From NCBI GenBank assembly GCA_947460345.1, contig CANHGM010000005.1, positions 1 to 64,000 of the forward strand: DNA of 64,000 bases. Direction: 5' to 3'. A program made the translations under genes and the position numbers. This document shows, one piece after another, positions 18,137 to 28,211 of this stretch. Each line of letters opens with the position of its first letter. Positions within the stretch are counted from its first letter, which is position 1. Under the pieces are notes generated by a model. That model ran no database searches. It saw only the letters and a program-made list of their open reading frames with translations, and was not told where the DNA came from. Source of the stretch: Bacteroidota bacterium (GTDB taxonomy: Bacteria > Bacteroidota > Bacteroidia > UKL13-3).

Positions 18137-18278
18137 GGTTTGGTAAATAAACTGCAATTCTAAGCCAAATTTAGGTAATTACCAACGGTATTTATTATAT
18201 AAATAGATAGACTTCATAACTGCTCTTACTTTATTTGTATTTACCTTTGTGCTTCTTTTTTAGTAAATAAACAGATTC

Positions 18279-19475
18279 ATGAAAATTGGAATTATAAAAG
18301 AAGGTAAAATACCAGCAGATAAAAGAGTAGCTTTTTCACCAGAACAATGTAAAAAAATCATCCAAAGTTTTCCTAGCACTGAAATATATATCCAATCATC
18401 CAAAGACAGATGTATCAGTGACGAAGAATATGCAAAAGCTGAACTACCTGTTGTAGATTCTTTAGAACATTGTGATATTTTAATGGGAATAAAGGAAGTA
18501 CCTATTGCCCATCTTATACCGGAAAAAACATATATTTTCTTTTCTCATACTATCAAAAAACAGCCACATAACAGAGGGTTATTAAGAGCTATTTTAGAAA
18601 AGAAAATCACGCTAGTTGATTATGAAACACTCACATGGGACAATGGCAGTAGAATATTAGGTTTTGGAAGATTTGCTGGCATTGTAGGTGCACATAATGG
18701 ATTGCTAACTTGGGGAAGAAAATTTGATATATATCATTTAAAACCTGCCCATCTTTGCAAAAACTATAAAGAGTTAGTAGACCAATATAAATCTATCCAA
18801 CTTCCTCCCATCAAAATTTGTTTAACTGGCGATGGCAGAGTTTCTCACGGGGTGCTTGAATTACTAGAAAAATTAAATATTAGAGAAGTTACACCCAGAG
18901 CATTTTTAAGCGAGACCTTTGATGAAGCAGTTTTTGTTCACCTTAGATCAGAACATTATTACGAACATAAAAACCATAGACCTTGGGATAAAAGTGATTT
19001 TTACCACAACCCAGAAGACTATAACTCAGTGTTTGAACCCTATGCAAAAACAACTGACTTACTTATCAACGGAATATTTTGGCATGCGGGAGTACCCATG
19101 TTTTTTACTAGAGAAGAAATGAAAGCTGATGATTTTAAAATTAGAGTGATTGCAGATATCAGTTGCGATATTCCTGGATCCATTCCATCTACACTTAAAT
19201 CAACCACCATCGAAGACCCTGTATTTGGATATCATCCGTTATCTGAAACTGAAACCACTCCCTATCAATCTCACACAATTGATGTGATGTCTGTTGGAAA
19301 TCTGCCTTGCGAAATGCCTTTTGATGCCAGTATTGGTTTTGGTGACGATTTAATTAGGTCGGTAATGCCGCATCTTTTATTGTCTACACCAAATGATATA
19401 ATTACTAGAGCAACCATTGCAAAAAATGGAACACTTACAAGTAAATTTGAATACTTGAAAGATTATATAGAATAA
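18279..19475 (+). CDS. saccharopine dehydrogenase-like / alanine dehydrogenase-N superfamily oxidoreductase
   Basis: A 398-residue NAD(P)-dependent oxidoreductase. The N-terminus MKIGIIKEGKIPADKRVAFSP is the substrate domain shared by alanine dehydrogenase, transhydrogenase alpha and lysine-forming saccharopine dehydrogenase. Conserved-looking segments include RILGFGRFAGIVGAHNGL and ADISCDIPGSIPSTLKSTT, which resemble the saccharopine dehydrogenase (LYS1) group. The actual substrate is not certain. It is transcribed divergently from the threonine dehydrogenase gene. A TACCTTTG box (18242-18249) lies 29 bases before the ATG. Confidence 0.75.
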   Translation: MKIGIIKEGKIPADKRVAFSPEQCKKIIQSFPSTEIYIQSSKDRCISDEEYAKAELPVVDSLEHCDILMGIKEVPIAHLIPEKTYIFFSHTIKKQPHNRGLLRAILEKKITLVDYETLTWDNGSRILGFGRFAGIVGAHNGLLTWGRKFDIYHLKPAHLCKNYKELVDQYKSIQLPPIKICLTGDGRVSHGVLELLEKLNIREVTPRAFLSETFDEAVFVHLRSEHYYEHKNHRPWDKSDFYHNPEDYNSVFEPYAKTTDLLINGIFWHAGVPMFFTREEMKADDFKIRVIADISCDIPGSIPSTLKSTTIEDPVFGYHPLSETETTPYQSHTIDVMSVGNLPCEMPFDASIGFGDDLIRSVMPHLLLSTPNDIITRATIAKNGTLTSKFEYLKDYIE

Positions 19476-19525
19476 CACCTTTTTAATTTTTAAAAACAAA
19501 CCATAATCTGTAAAGGTATAAATTA

Positions 19526-19555
19526 TTTGTAATCACACTTCAAGATATACCTTTG
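19526..19555 (+). promoter_or_regulatory. promoter-like element, TTTG-N18-TACCTTTG
   Basis: TTTG at 19526-19529 and TACCTTTG at 19548-19555 are 18 bases apart, close to the Bacteroidota consensus spacing. The element lies 26 bases upstream of the mutase ATG at 19582, with an alternating TA run directly before the start codon. Confidence 0.5.
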
Positions 19556-19581
19556 CAGCGTTACAATAAATATATATATAT

Positions 19582-21120
19582 ATGAAAACAACTTCAGGAA
19601 TTGATATAAACGAACTTTATCAAACACCTTCATCTATGAATGAAATACCAGGTGAATTTCCATTTACTAGAGGTATTCAAAAAGATATGTACCGCGGGAA
19701 GTTATGGACCATGAGACAATATGCAGGGTTTAGTACAGCTGAGGAAAGTAATAAAAGATATCATTACCTGCTTAACAATGGAACCATGGGACTGAGTGTT
19801 GCTTTTGATTTACCTACTCAAATTGGGTATGATAGCGACCACGCCATGAGTGAAGGTGAAGTTGGCAAGGTTGGTGTAGCTATCGATTCTATCAGAGATA
19901 TGGAGATTTTATTTGATGGAATTTCATTAGAGAAAATCTCTACTTCAATGACCATAAATGCTACCGCTTCAACACTTCTAGCATTTTATATTGCCTTAGC
20001 TAAAAAACAAGGAGCTGATATAAGAAAAATCTCAGGAACCATTCAAAATGATATATTAAAAGAATACGCTGCTAGAGGAACATATATATATCCTCCTAAG
20101 CCTTCGATGCGAATCATCACAGACATTTTTGAATATTGCTCAAAAGAGGTTCCTAAGTGGAATACCATTTCTATATCAGGGTACCATATAAGAGAAGCTG
20201 GTTCTACTGCTGCTCAAGAGTTGGCCTTTACTTTGGCCAACGGGAAGTCTTATTTAAAAGCGGCTATCGACAAAGGATTAGATATAAATGTGTTTGCACC
20301 AAGACTTTCATTTTTCTTTAATGCACACAACGATTTTTTTGAAGAAATTGCAAAATTTAGAGCTGCTCGTAGAATGTGGTCTCTAATAACTAAAGACCTA
20401 GGAGCTACTGAACCAAAAGCTCAAATGCTTAGATTTCATACCCAAACAGGAGGCTCAACTTTAGCTGCACAACAACCGATGAACAATGTTTCGAGAGTTA
20501 CTTTACAAGCACTGGCGGCAGTTTTAGGTGGTACACAAAGTTTACACACCAATGGGTATGATGAAGCACTTTCTTTACCTACTGAAGAAGCAGCTAAACT
20601 TGCTTTAAGAACCCAACAAGTTATTGCATATGAAAGTGGCGTTACTCATACTGTAGACCCTTTAGGCGGAAGTTATTTTATAGAAAGTTTGACTGATGAA
20701 ATAGAGAAAACTGCCATGGAATATATATCAAAAATTGATGCTATGGGTGGTTCTGTTGCTGCTATTGAAGAAGGATATATTCAACAAGAAATAGCCGCTT
20801 CGGCATATAAGTATCAAATAGCTATTGAAAAGCAAGAACAGATTGTGGTGGGAGTCAACAAATTTACTGAAACAGAAAAACCTCATCCGGCATTGTTTAA
20901 AATTGATGACAGTATAAGAATTCAACAAACTGCAAAATTAAATCAGTTAAAAGCTGACAGAAACAACGAAGATGTTAAAGAGATTTTAACTAAAATAAGA
21001 AATGTAGCTACTGACGGAAGTAACCTGATGCCACATATAATTGAAGGTGTAGAAAAATATTGCACACTAGGCGAAATATCTGACACGCTTAGAAGTGTAT
21101 TTGGTGAATATCAAGGTTAA
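19582..21120 (+). CDS. methylmalonyl-CoA mutase family protein, catalytic (large) subunit without B12 domain
   Basis: A 512-residue TIM-barrel acyl-CoA mutase. It contains [24 protein letters not shown], shortened here to [13 protein letters not shown] and [13 protein letters not shown], which holds the active-site tyrosine; also [17 protein letters not shown] and [18 protein letters not shown]. It ends soon after the barrel ([13 protein letters not shown]), so the cobalamin-binding domain must be supplied by another protein, as in split mutases. The reaction is probably succinyl-CoA/methylmalonyl-CoA or a related branched acyl-CoA. No B12-binding small subunit, MeaB or epimerase gene is adjacent. 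Confidence 0.88.
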   Translation: MKTTSGIDINELYQTPSSMNEIPGEFPFTRGIQKDMYRGKLWTMRQYAGFSTAEESNKRYHYLLNNGTMGLSVAFDLPTQIGYDSDHAMSEGEVGKVGVAIDSIRDMEILFDGISLEKISTSMTINATASTLLAFYIALAKKQGADIRKISGTIQNDILKEYAARGTYIYPPKPSMRIITDIFEYCSKEVPKWNTISISGYHIREAGSTAAQELAFTLANGKSYLKAAIDKGLDINVFAPRLSFFFNAHNDFFEEIAKFRAARRMWSLITKDLGATEPKAQMLRFHTQTGGSTLAAQQPMNNVSRVTLQALAAVLGGTQSLHTNGYDEALSLPTEEAAKLALRTQQVIAYESGVTHTVDPLGGSYFIESLTDEIEKTAMEYISKIDAMGGSVAAIEEGYIQQEIAASAYKYQIAIEKQEQIVVGVNKFTETEKPHPALFKIDDSIRIQQTAKLNQLKADRNNEDVKEILTKIRNVATDGSNLMPHIIEGVEKYCTLGEISDTLRSVFGEYQG

Positions 21121-21210
21121 AAAAACACTCGTTTTGTAAAAAATTATAGCTTCATTTTTGTTTGCCTATAAACATTTTCATACCTACTTTAGCCCAAAAA
21201 TTACATCATC

Positions 21211-22311
21211 GTGAAAATAGGAATATTAAAAGAGACAAAAGCAAATGAAAACCGTGTAGCTATTACACCTCAAGTAGCTTCTCAACTTATCAAATCTGGG
21301 TTTGAAGTTCAAATTGAAACGGGTGCTGGCTTGGCTTCAGCTTTTGAAGATAAAGTATATGAAGCAGCAGGTATCAAAACAGCTGACAAAGCTACTATAA
21401 TGAGTTGGGCCCAAGTAGTTGCTAAAGTTAACCCTTTTACGTTGGATGAAGTAGGAATGATGAAGCAAGGTCAGATTTGTTTTAGCTTGATGTTTCATTT
21501 GGTTAATACAGAATTGGTTAATGCACTTGCAGCTAAAGGAGTTTCAGCATTTTCCATGGATGCCATTCCTCGAATTTCAAGAGCCCAAAGTATGGATGTG
21601 TTGAGTAGTCAAAGCAATTTAGCTGGTTATAAAGCAGTACTTTTAGGGGCTATGCATTTAACAAAAATTTTCCCTTTGATGATGACCGCTGCTGGAACTA
21701 TTACTCCATCTAAAGTTGTTATATTTGGAGTGGGTGTAGCTGGTTTGCAAGCCATTGCCACAGCAAAAAGGCTTGGTGCAGTAGTAGAAGCTACCGATGT
21801 TAGAACTGAAACTAAAGAGCAAGCTATGTCATTGGGGGCTAAATTTATTGAAGTAAAAGACGATGGCGTAAAAGCTGAAGGTGGTTATGCAAAAGATGTA
21901 AGTGAAGAATATCAACGTAAACAAAAAGAAGCTGTTGAAGCTTCATTAAAACAAGCTGATTTAGTAATTACAACAGCACTTATACCTGGTAAAAAAGCAC
22001 CATTATTGATAAGTGAAGACCAAGTAAAAATGATGAAGTATGGTTCGGTGATTGTTGATATGGCAGCTGAACAAGGCGGTAATTGTGCTCTAACTCAAGC
22101 AGACCAAGTAATAGAAAAATACGGTGTTAAAATAGTGGGTGTTACTAACCTTCCTTCAACTATGGCTACAAATGCAAGTGAATTATATGCTAAAAATCTT
22201 TCAACTTTCTTGCAACATTTAGCTACAAAAGATGGTTTTAAATGGGAGTTAGAAGAAGAAATTACTAAAGGTACACTCATCACTCATGATGGCAAAGTAC
22301 TTAGAAGCTAA
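21211..22311 (+). CDS. NAD(P) transhydrogenase alpha subunit, soluble part (PntAA type)
   Basis: Domain I of proton-translocating transhydrogenase, 366 residues, which binds NAD(H). The start is GTG at 21211 (KIGILKETKANENRVAITPQ). Key segments are YKAVLLGAMHLTKIFPLMM, the Rossmann motif VIFGVGVAGLQAIATAKRLG, VEATDVRTETKEQ, and ITTALIPGKKAPLLI. It stops before any membrane segment, so PntAB and PntB are needed to make a proton pump. They do not follow: the next gene is purE, 94 bases on. An alanine-dehydrogenase-like stand-alone role is possible but the RTETKEQ loop favours PntAA. Confidence 0.88.
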   Translation: MKIGILKETKANENRVAITPQVASQLIKSGFEVQIETGAGLASAFEDKVYEAAGIKTADKATIMSWAQVVAKVNPFTLDEVGMMKQGQICFSLMFHLVNTELVNALAAKGVSAFSMDAIPRISRAQSMDVLSSQSNLAGYKAVLLGAMHLTKIFPLMMTAAGTITPSKVVIFGVGVAGLQAIATAKRLGAVVEATDVRTETKEQAMSLGAKFIEVKDDGVKAEGGYAKDVSEEYQRKQKEAVEASLKQADLVITTALIPGKKAPLLISEDQVKMMKYGSVIVDMAAEQGGNCALTQADQVIEKYGVKIVGVTNLPSTMATNASELYAKNLSTFLQHLATKDGFKWELEEEITKGTLITHDGKVLRS

Positions 22312-22405
22312 AACTATTTTACAGTTTATTCACAGTTAAATAAAAGTTTTCAAGTATCTTATTATATGAGATATTTAAAGTTTTTATCGCATATTTTTGC
22401 GGTAT

Positions 22406-22930
22406 ATGACTACAGATAAAACTATTGCCATTGTTATGGGCAGTGATAGCGACCTTACAGTAATGAAGGATGCTGCCGAATTTTTAGAAGATATTGGGAT
22501 TGGTTTCCATTTGACCATCTTGTCAGCTCATCGCACACCTAAACGTATGCTTGATTTTGCTGAACATGCATCAGGTAGCGGTTATAAAGTAATTATAGCT
22601 GGAGCAGGCGGAGCAGCTCATCTTCCCGGAATGATAGCATCTATAACTACTCTTCCTGTGATTGGGGTTCCTATCCAATTAAAAACACTTTCAGGATTAG
22701 ATTCATTGCTTTCTATTGTGCAAATGCCTAATGGAGTTCCAGTGGCTACTGTCGCTATTAATGCTGCTAAAAATGCTGCAATACTTGCAGCTCAAATATT
22801 AGCTATATCTGACCCTATTCTCCAAAAAAGAATTGCTGACCATAAAGCATCAATGCTTAATGAAGTTGAAGATAAAGCCATGAGAATTGAAAAACTGGGT
22901 TATGAAAAATATATGAACTCTGAAAGATAA
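22406..22930 (+). CDS. purE: 5-(carboxyamino)imidazole ribonucleotide mutase PurE
   Basis: De novo purine synthesis: converts N5-CAIR to CAIR. 174 residues from the ATG at 22406; a TTG three codons upstream is less likely. The class I motif MGSDSDLTVMKDAAEFL is followed by LSAHRTPKRMLDFA with the catalytic histidine, then AGAGGAAHLPGMIAS and GVPIQ. purK is not next to it. recN follows after 23 bases. Confidence 0.96.
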   Translation: MTTDKTIAIVMGSDSDLTVMKDAAEFLEDIGIGFHLTILSAHRTPKRMLDFAEHASGSGYKVIIAGAGGAAHLPGMIASITTLPVIGVPIQLKTLSGLDSLLSIVQMPNGVPVATVAINAAKNAAILAAQILAISDPILQKRIADHKASMLNEVEDKAMRIEKLGYEKYMNSER

Positions 22931-22953
22931 ACTGCTTATTTATATATAGACAC

Positions 22954-24606
22954 TTGCTTCAAAACTTATACATACAAAACTATGCTTTAATTGATGAATT
23001 AAAAGTCAATTGGGGTGAACATTTAAACATCATTACTGGTGAAACAGGATCTGGCAAAAGTATACTTTTAGGTGCATTAGGGCTTATTTTAGGCGATAGA
23101 GCCGATATAAATATATTATTTGATAAAACAAAAAAATGTATAGTTGAAGCGTGCTTTGTGATTGATAAAACTAAATATATATCTTTTTTTGAAGAACATG
23201 AATTAGATATTGATCAACTGGTATATATAAGAAGAGAAATCACTCCACAAGGAAAATCAAGAGCTTTTATAAATGATACACCAGTTAATCTTAACACGCT
23301 CAGAGCCTTAACTTCTCAATTGGTAGACTTGCATTTACAAAACGAAACCCAAGAACTAAATGGACCCAATTTTCATTTAAATATTGTTGATACCATTGCA
23401 AATAACAATGAACTAAAGTCAGTATATAAAAAAATATATACTAACATAAAATCAGTTGAAAAAAATTTAATTGATTTAAAAGAACTTCAAAAAAAGGCAG
23501 AATTGGAAAAAGATTATAAAACTTTTTTACTAAACGAACTTTTAGATGCCAAGCTTATACCAAATGAAGTTGAACAACTTGAAAGTGAACTTGAAGTTTT
23601 AGAACACGCTGAAAAAATTACTGAACTAACAGCACAAGCATATACCATACTTAATGAAACCGAAGAAAATATATTAGATAAACTATCAACCGTTAAAAAT
23701 CTTTATACTCAAGCCGGAAAACATTATCCATTTTTTAGTACTTTAGCCGATAGAGTAGCTTCTTCTATCATTGAATTAAAAGATATTTCACAAGAAACCG
23801 AATCGGAACAAGATAAAATTACACAAAATCCTGAACGTCTTTCTCAATTAAATGAAAGACTTAAGCAGCTATATAACTTGTTTCAAAAACACAAAGTAAC
23901 TTCGCTTGACGAGATTCTATCTATTCAACAAAATCTTGAGTTTGAAGTTTCTCAAATATTATCACTTGATCAAGAAATTGAAACTTTAGAAACAAGCTTT
24001 TCAAAACTTTCTAAAGAAATTGATAAAGTTGCATCAGACCTTAGTCAATCTAGAAAGAATGTTTTTAAAACTGTAGAAAAAGGTATAAACTTATTGCTAC
24101 CAGAAGCAGGATTAGAAAAAGCACAAATAAAAATAGAACATCAAATAAAAAGTATAAGTAATGATGGAATTGACCAAATACAATTCTTGTTCAGTGCCAA
24201 CACAGGTAGTAGCTTTGTTCCTCTTCACAAAACAGCCTCAGGTGGAGAGCTTTCAAGGTTTATGCTTTGTATTAAAACATATATAGCTGGCAAAACATAT
24301 CTACCTACACTTATATTTGATGAAATTGATACTGGAGTTTCAGGACAAGTTGCTATAAAAATGGGCAATTTAATGCAAACTTTATCTAATAAACATCAAC
24401 TTATCTCAGTTACCCATTTACCCCAAATTGCAGGAAAAGCTAACACTCACTTCAAATTATATAAAGAAGAAATTAAAGGAAAAACTTTTTCTAGAATTAA
24501 AGAATTAAATGAGAAAGAAAAAATAAATGAACTAGCCGAAATGCTTGGTGGTTCAGCATATACCGAAACAACTTTACAGGCCGCTGCCGAACTTCTAAAC
24601 AAATAG
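22954..24606 (+). CDS. recN: DNA repair protein RecN
   Basis: SMC-like ATPase of double-strand break repair, 550 residues. Walker A is GETGSGKS at 29-36 right after the N-terminal NYALIDELKV. The centre (about 150-390) is a long coiled coil. The C-terminal half has the ABC signature TASGGELSRFMLC, Walker B TLIFDEIDTGVSG and SVTHLPQIAGKAN. The start is a TTG (22954); no ATG allows the conserved N-terminal strand. It probably shares a transcript with the barrel and membrane glycosyltransferase genes downstream, which follow with gaps of about 6 bases. Confidence 0.95.
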   Translation: MLQNLYIQNYALIDELKVNWGEHLNIITGETGSGKSILLGALGLILGDRADINILFDKTKKCIVEACFVIDKTKYISFFEEHELDIDQLVYIRREITPQGKSRAFINDTPVNLNTLRALTSQLVDLHLQNETQELNGPNFHLNIVDTIANNNELKSVYKKIYTNIKSVEKNLIDLKELQKKAELEKDYKTFLLNELLDAKLIPNEVEQLESELEVLEHAEKITELTAQAYTILNETEENILDKLSTVKNLYTQAGKHYPFFSTLADRVASSIIELKDISQETESEQDKITQNPERLSQLNERLKQLYNLFQKHKVTSLDEILSIQQNLEFEVSQILSLDQEIETLETSFSKLSKEIDKVASDLSQSRKNVFKTVEKGINLLLPEAGLEKAQIKIEHQIKSISNDGIDQIQFLFSANTGSSFVPLHKTASGGELSRFMLCIKTYIAGKTYLPTLIFDEIDTGVSGQVAIKMGNLMQTLSNKHQLISVTHLPQIAGKANTHFKLYKEEIKGKTFSRIKELNEKEKINELAEMLGGSAYTETTLQAAAELLNK

Positions 24607-24611
24607 TATTG

Positions 24612-25115
24612 ATGGCACATTCAAAAAAAACAGTTGTGTTCTTCTTGTGCTTATTGTTATTTTCATCTACTGAAGGTCAAATCTGGAAACGAGTAAAAGA
24701 TTCTGTTAAACACAAAAAACAATTTGGCATTTATGCTGGTGTGGGGGGTTTTACAAACTTAAATTTTGATGCTGGTTTATATTACAATCATTATAAATTT
24801 TTATATACCAGAAGAAAAGCAATTGGGCTTGAAGTGATGACATGGCCATATAAAGCTTTTGCTCCTAAATTTTCATTTCATGCACAGGTTTTTTCATATA
24901 TACATGTTGGAGGTCAAGCAGGTGTATTTACTGATTTTATAAGTTTATGTCCCTTTTTAAGACCTGAAATTGGTTATAGCTATCGTAAGTTCTTAGACAT
25001 AAGATTTGGGAAAAACATTCAACTACCCTTCATCTCCAGCGAGCTTTCAAAGAATATGAATACCTGGCAACTATCGGCTGTTTTTTATCTTAGAGTTTTT
25101 AACAAAAGAAAATAA
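24612..25115 (+). CDS. exported hypothetical protein, probable small beta-barrel
   Basis: 167 residues from the ATG at 24612 (MAHSKKTVVFFLCLLLFSSTEGQ), which forms a signal peptide. The mature part has alternating strands with many aromatic residues (GIYAGVGGFTNLNFDAGLYY) and ends in a strand (WQLSAVFYLRVFNKRK), consistent with an eight-stranded outer-membrane barrel. Family unknown. It sits between recN and a membrane glycosyltransferase-like gene, both a few bases away. Confidence 0.6.
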   Translation: MAHSKKTVVFFLCLLLFSSTEGQIWKRVKDSVKHKKQFGIYAGVGGFTNLNFDAGLYYNHYKFLYTRRKAIGLEVMTWPYKAFAPKFSFHAQVFSYIHVGGQAGVFTDFISLCPFLRPEIGYSYRKFLDIRFGKNIQLPFISSELSKNMNTWQLSAVFYLRVFNKRK

Positions 25116-25121
25116 ATATTT

Positions 25122-26465
25122 TTGAAAAATATTATTCTTCATAATGATTTTAAATTTTATTCAAAAGCATTTTGGAGAATTTTAATGTTTATTGGAATAT
25201 CTTTTTTGTGGAATGCTCTTTACAATATATATATACAACATCATTCTTATAGAGGTGACATATTTAGAACAGCAATTAAAGAAGCTATTTTGCCTTTTTA
25301 TATGTGGAGCAACCCTTTTAGTTTTACAATCCCTAACCTGATTTTTGTAGTGACATCTATAATATATATATCTATTGTACTCAGACTTTATTCCAATTTC
25401 GTCAACCAAAAACATTACACATTGCTGCTTTCTTGTTCTTGGCTTTTATGGGTGTTAACAGCTGGGTATACGTCTGGTTTTGATAGGTTAACAGGGTCGT
25501 ATGCTCATATACAAACATTTGCAAACGACATGGTTAAATTTAACTCCATTACCGATTTATTATTAAATTACGTTAACCTACAACCCTCATTAGATATACA
25601 TGGACAGCATTACCCTCCGGGTTTTTTAATCTTATTGAAAAGCATGGGCATTACCTTTTCTAGATGTTTAATATACTTATGCGGAATGGGTTCAATTTTA
25701 ATGACCTACACACTTGCAATTAAATTAGAATTAAGTTCGAAAGCAGCTTTTCTTTCCGCTACTTTATTAGCTTCAGCTCCAGGTTTACTTATATTTAGTT
25801 CGATAGATATAGCTCCTATCATTATCATGTTAAGCTTAATGGTTGTATACTTTTTTTTACATATGATAAACCATAAATCTACTATTGCTATTATAGGATT
25901 TGTTTTATGTGTCAGTTTATTAGTTCTGTTTAGTTTTATTATATCAGTTTTATTTTTATTTATAGCTATTTACTTATTCTATGAAAAGAAAGTTCAAACA
26001 AATAAGGTTCAAATAATTAATCTTTCTTTATGTGCCGTTCTTATTGTCTCCTCTTTTTACTTGCTATATATAACCACTAAGTTTAATATTTATTCTTGTT
26101 TCATATCTTCTATTTCAGAAAACATGAAATTAAATAAAAGCAATGGATTTGATGACCTTAGCAGGTATTTATTTAGATCAAGTTGTAATATCCTTCAATT
26201 TATTATCACTTGTGGATTTATGTTTTTCTTTATAAGGTTTAAAAGCACTGTTGTTTTTTTTAAAAGCATCATCCCAACATTATTTATTGCTGCATTTTCT
26301 GGATTGTTTTTTTGTGAAACAGAAAGAAGTTGGCTTTTGTTGTTGCCATTTATAGCAATTATTTTGGCCCAGTATATTCAAACTATACAAAGCAAAAAAA
26401 CGATTATAGCATTATCTATTCTTATTTCTTCAGTCATAGAATTATGTTTTGATCATTTTCATTAA
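25122..26465 (+). CDS. polytopic membrane protein, glycosyltransferase 39-like
   Basis: 447 residues with about ten hydrophobic segments. The first loop contains HSYRGDIFR and a later loop DIHGQHYPPGF; an acidic first loop and the H-x-P-P-G motif are typical of membrane GT-C enzymes (ArnT/PMT family) that transfer sugars from polyprenyl carriers on the outer face. This is a family-level inference with no substrate. The frame starts with TTG at 25122; an ATG at 25188 would cut into the first segment. A strong hairpin terminator (26466-26505) ends the transcript. Confidence 0.65.
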   Translation: MKNIILHNDFKFYSKAFWRILMFIGISFLWNALYNIYIQHHSYRGDIFRTAIKEAILPFYMWSNPFSFTIPNLIFVVTSIIYISIVLRLYSNFVNQKHYTLLLSCSWLLWVLTAGYTSGFDRLTGSYAHIQTFANDMVKFNSITDLLLNYVNLQPSLDIHGQHYPPGFLILLKSMGITFSRCLIYLCGMGSILMTYTLAIKLELSSKAAFLSATLLASAPGLLIFSSIDIAPIIIMLSLMVVYFFLHMINHKSTIAIIGFVLCVSLLVLFSFIISVLFLFIAIYLFYEKKVQTNKVQIINLSLCAVLIVSSFYLLYITTKFNIYSCFISSISENMKLNKSNGFDDLSRYLFRSSCNILQFIITCGFMFFFIRFKSTVVFFKSIIPTLFIAAFSGLFFCETERSWLLLLPFIAIILAQYIQTIQSKKTIIALSILISSVIELCFDHFH

Positions 26466-26505
26466 AAAAAAGTCCCGACTTTTTACAGTCGGGACTTTAC
26501 ATATT
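26466..26505. terminator. bidirectional rho-independent terminator
   Basis: A perfect 12-bp inverted repeat, AAAGTCCCGACT (26469-26480) and AGTCGGGACTTT (26487-26498), with a 6-base loop. A tracts on the left and T runs on the right allow it to serve the plus-strand gene ending at 26465 and the minus-strand secG ending at 26520. Confidence 0.9.
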
Positions 26506-26519
26506 TTTTTACTATTTTA

Positions 26520-26864
26520 TTAGTTAGCTGAATCAGGCTTTGCTGTTTGAGCAGGAGCTTGTTGTTGAGCTGGCATTTTAGGTGCAGGCAAATTGTCTAT
26601 TTGTTCTTTTAAACGGGTATCTTTTCCAGCTTCTGCCTTATCGGGCTTGGTAAAGCCAATACTTAAAGTTAAAACTAAAATAGCTAAAGCACAACCCCAA
26701 GTAGCTTTCTCTATAAAGTCAGTTGATTTTTTTACACCCATTAATTGGGTTGGGATATTGCTAAAATTTGCTGCTATTCCTCCACCTTTTGGGTTTTGAA
26801 TTAATACAATAAGTATAGTTAAAACACTTACAATGATAAGAACAATGGCTATAAATGAATACAT
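26520..26864 (-). CDS. secG: preprotein translocase subunit SecG
   Basis: Small accessory subunit of the SecYEG channel, 114 residues. Two membrane segments (IAIVLIIVSVLTILIVLI and ALAILVLTLSIGF) flank the cytoplasmic motif QNPKGGGIAANFSN. The C-terminal tail is rich in P, A and Q (MPAQQQAPAQTAKPDS), which is longer than in proteobacteria. The ATG at 26864 is used. It lies 6 bases after the TPR gene ends, probably in the same transcript. Confidence 0.93.
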   Translation of the reverse strand: MYSFIAIVLIIVSVLTILIVLIQNPKGGGIAANFSNIPTQLMGVKKSTDFIEKATWGCALAILVLTLSIGFTKPDKAEAGKDTRLKEQIDNLPAPKMPAQQQAPAQTAKPDSAN

Positions 26865-26870
26865 GTTGGT

Positions 26871-28211
26871 CTAGTTTATTTTATTTTTTATTTCTTGGAT
26901 ACGGGCGGCAAATATGAGACTTTTTTCTGGATATTTCAAACTTAATTTTTCATACATAGAAATTGCCTTGTTAAAATTGCCTTGTTTCTCATACATACCA
27001 GCCAAAGTTTCAGTTATTAAATCATTATTATCTTCTAAACTTTTTTGAGCTGCTTTCACCGGATTAAAGAATTCAGCTTTGGGTCTACTGATGGTCGGAT
27101 TTGAATTTATAAACCTGTCCAAAATATTGTCTACATCAATGGTATCAGGCTTTGATGGCATTTCATTATCTTCTATAATTTGATTTGAGATAGTCTGCTC
27201 TGGTAAATCAACTTGTTTTACTGAAAGATTAAACTGATTCAGCTTTAACCATTCTGAGAACGAATGCTCTGTGCTCTGTGGTTGAGGTAAATGGTCTACA
27301 ACTTTCTCTGGTTGAGGCAACGCTATTTCTGGTTCAATATGCGAAGGTGAAACAATTAACTCTATAGGTTCTATTTTATTTTCTACTTTAGGTTTTTCTG
27401 TTTCAACAATTTTCTCAACTTCTATTTCTTTTTTATTTTGAACTATAGGTGCATTCAAAGACAATTCTTTCTTTCTCAAAAACTCCCGATATTGATTGGC
27501 AATTTCTTCTCTTCTATTCAACAAATGATCTTCTTCAGCTTTTGATTGAATTGGTTGATTGGCTTGTTGTTCAATCTTTGGTTGCTCTAATGCTTCTTGA
27601 TTTATTGAAACTTGAGTATCTGGTTCCTCTATGTTTGTTTCAATTAATTTTTCTTCTATAATAATTGGTGAAACCATTTGAGAATTCTCAATACTTAATA
27701 CTTCTTCTACTTGCATTATTTTAGGCAACAACACAGGTTCTTCAATTGATATACTGTGAGCTTGCTCATTAGTTTCATTTTCTAAATCATCAATCTTTTG
27801 TTCAACAACAACCGATTCTATTGGGGTTACCAAACCTTTTGACTCTTTTTGTGTTATAATTACAGGCTCTTCAATAGTCGTATAGTGAGCTTGCTCTATT
27901 GCCTCAAAATTTTGTTCTTCTGTTTTTTGCTCAACTTTTAATTCTTGTATTTTAACAGGAGTTGATTTAGAGCTAACCTTCTTAGATTTTAACAATTGAT
28001 ACAATACTGCTCTATTTGATGCAAAAATAGATGCCGTTCTTAGTTGCTTTTCAAATGTATAATTATCCATATTCTTCAAACACTTGGCTAATAATATATG
28101 TGCACTTTGAAAATATGGATATTCTTTTAATACCCCTCTAATTTGAACTTCTTCATGTATTCCTAATTTCTCAGGATTTTCAATATATAAATAAAATTGT
28201 TGTGCGTTCAT
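26871..28211 (-). CDS. TPR-containing protein with long low-complexity linker
   Basis: 446 residues, no signal peptide. The N-terminal 80 residues form a helical domain (FYLYIENPEKLG, PYFQSAHILLAKCL) common to a Bacteroidota family with a C-terminal TPR. Residues 85-350 are a linker rich in E, Q, I and P that contains internal repeats of about 43 residues (EQAHxxxIEEPV). The C-terminus has a TPR pair (LAGMYEKQGNFNKAISMYEKL). Role unknown. It is followed by secG after 6 bases and preceded by the pseudo-gingipain gene with no gap. Confidence 0.75.
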   Translation of the reverse strand: MNAQQFYLYIENPEKLGIHEEVQIRGVLKEYPYFQSAHILLAKCLKNMDNYTFEKQLRTASIFASNRAVLYQLLKSKKVSSKSTPVKIQELKVEQKTEEQNFEAIEQAHYTTIEEPVIITQKESKGLVTPIESVVVEQKIDDLENETNEQAHSISIEEPVLLPKIMQVEEVLSIENSQMVSPIIIEEKLIETNIEEPDTQVSINQEALEQPKIEQQANQPIQSKAEEDHLLNRREEIANQYREFLRKKELSLNAPIVQNKKEIEVEKIVETEKPKVENKIEPIELIVSPSHIEPEIALPQPEKVVDHLPQPQSTEHSFSEWLKLNQFNLSVKQVDLPEQTISNQIIEDNEMPSKPDTIDVDNILDRFINSNPTISRPKAEFFNPVKAAQKSLEDNNDLITETLAGMYEKQGNFNKAISMYEKLSLKYPEKSLIFAARIQEIKNKIN

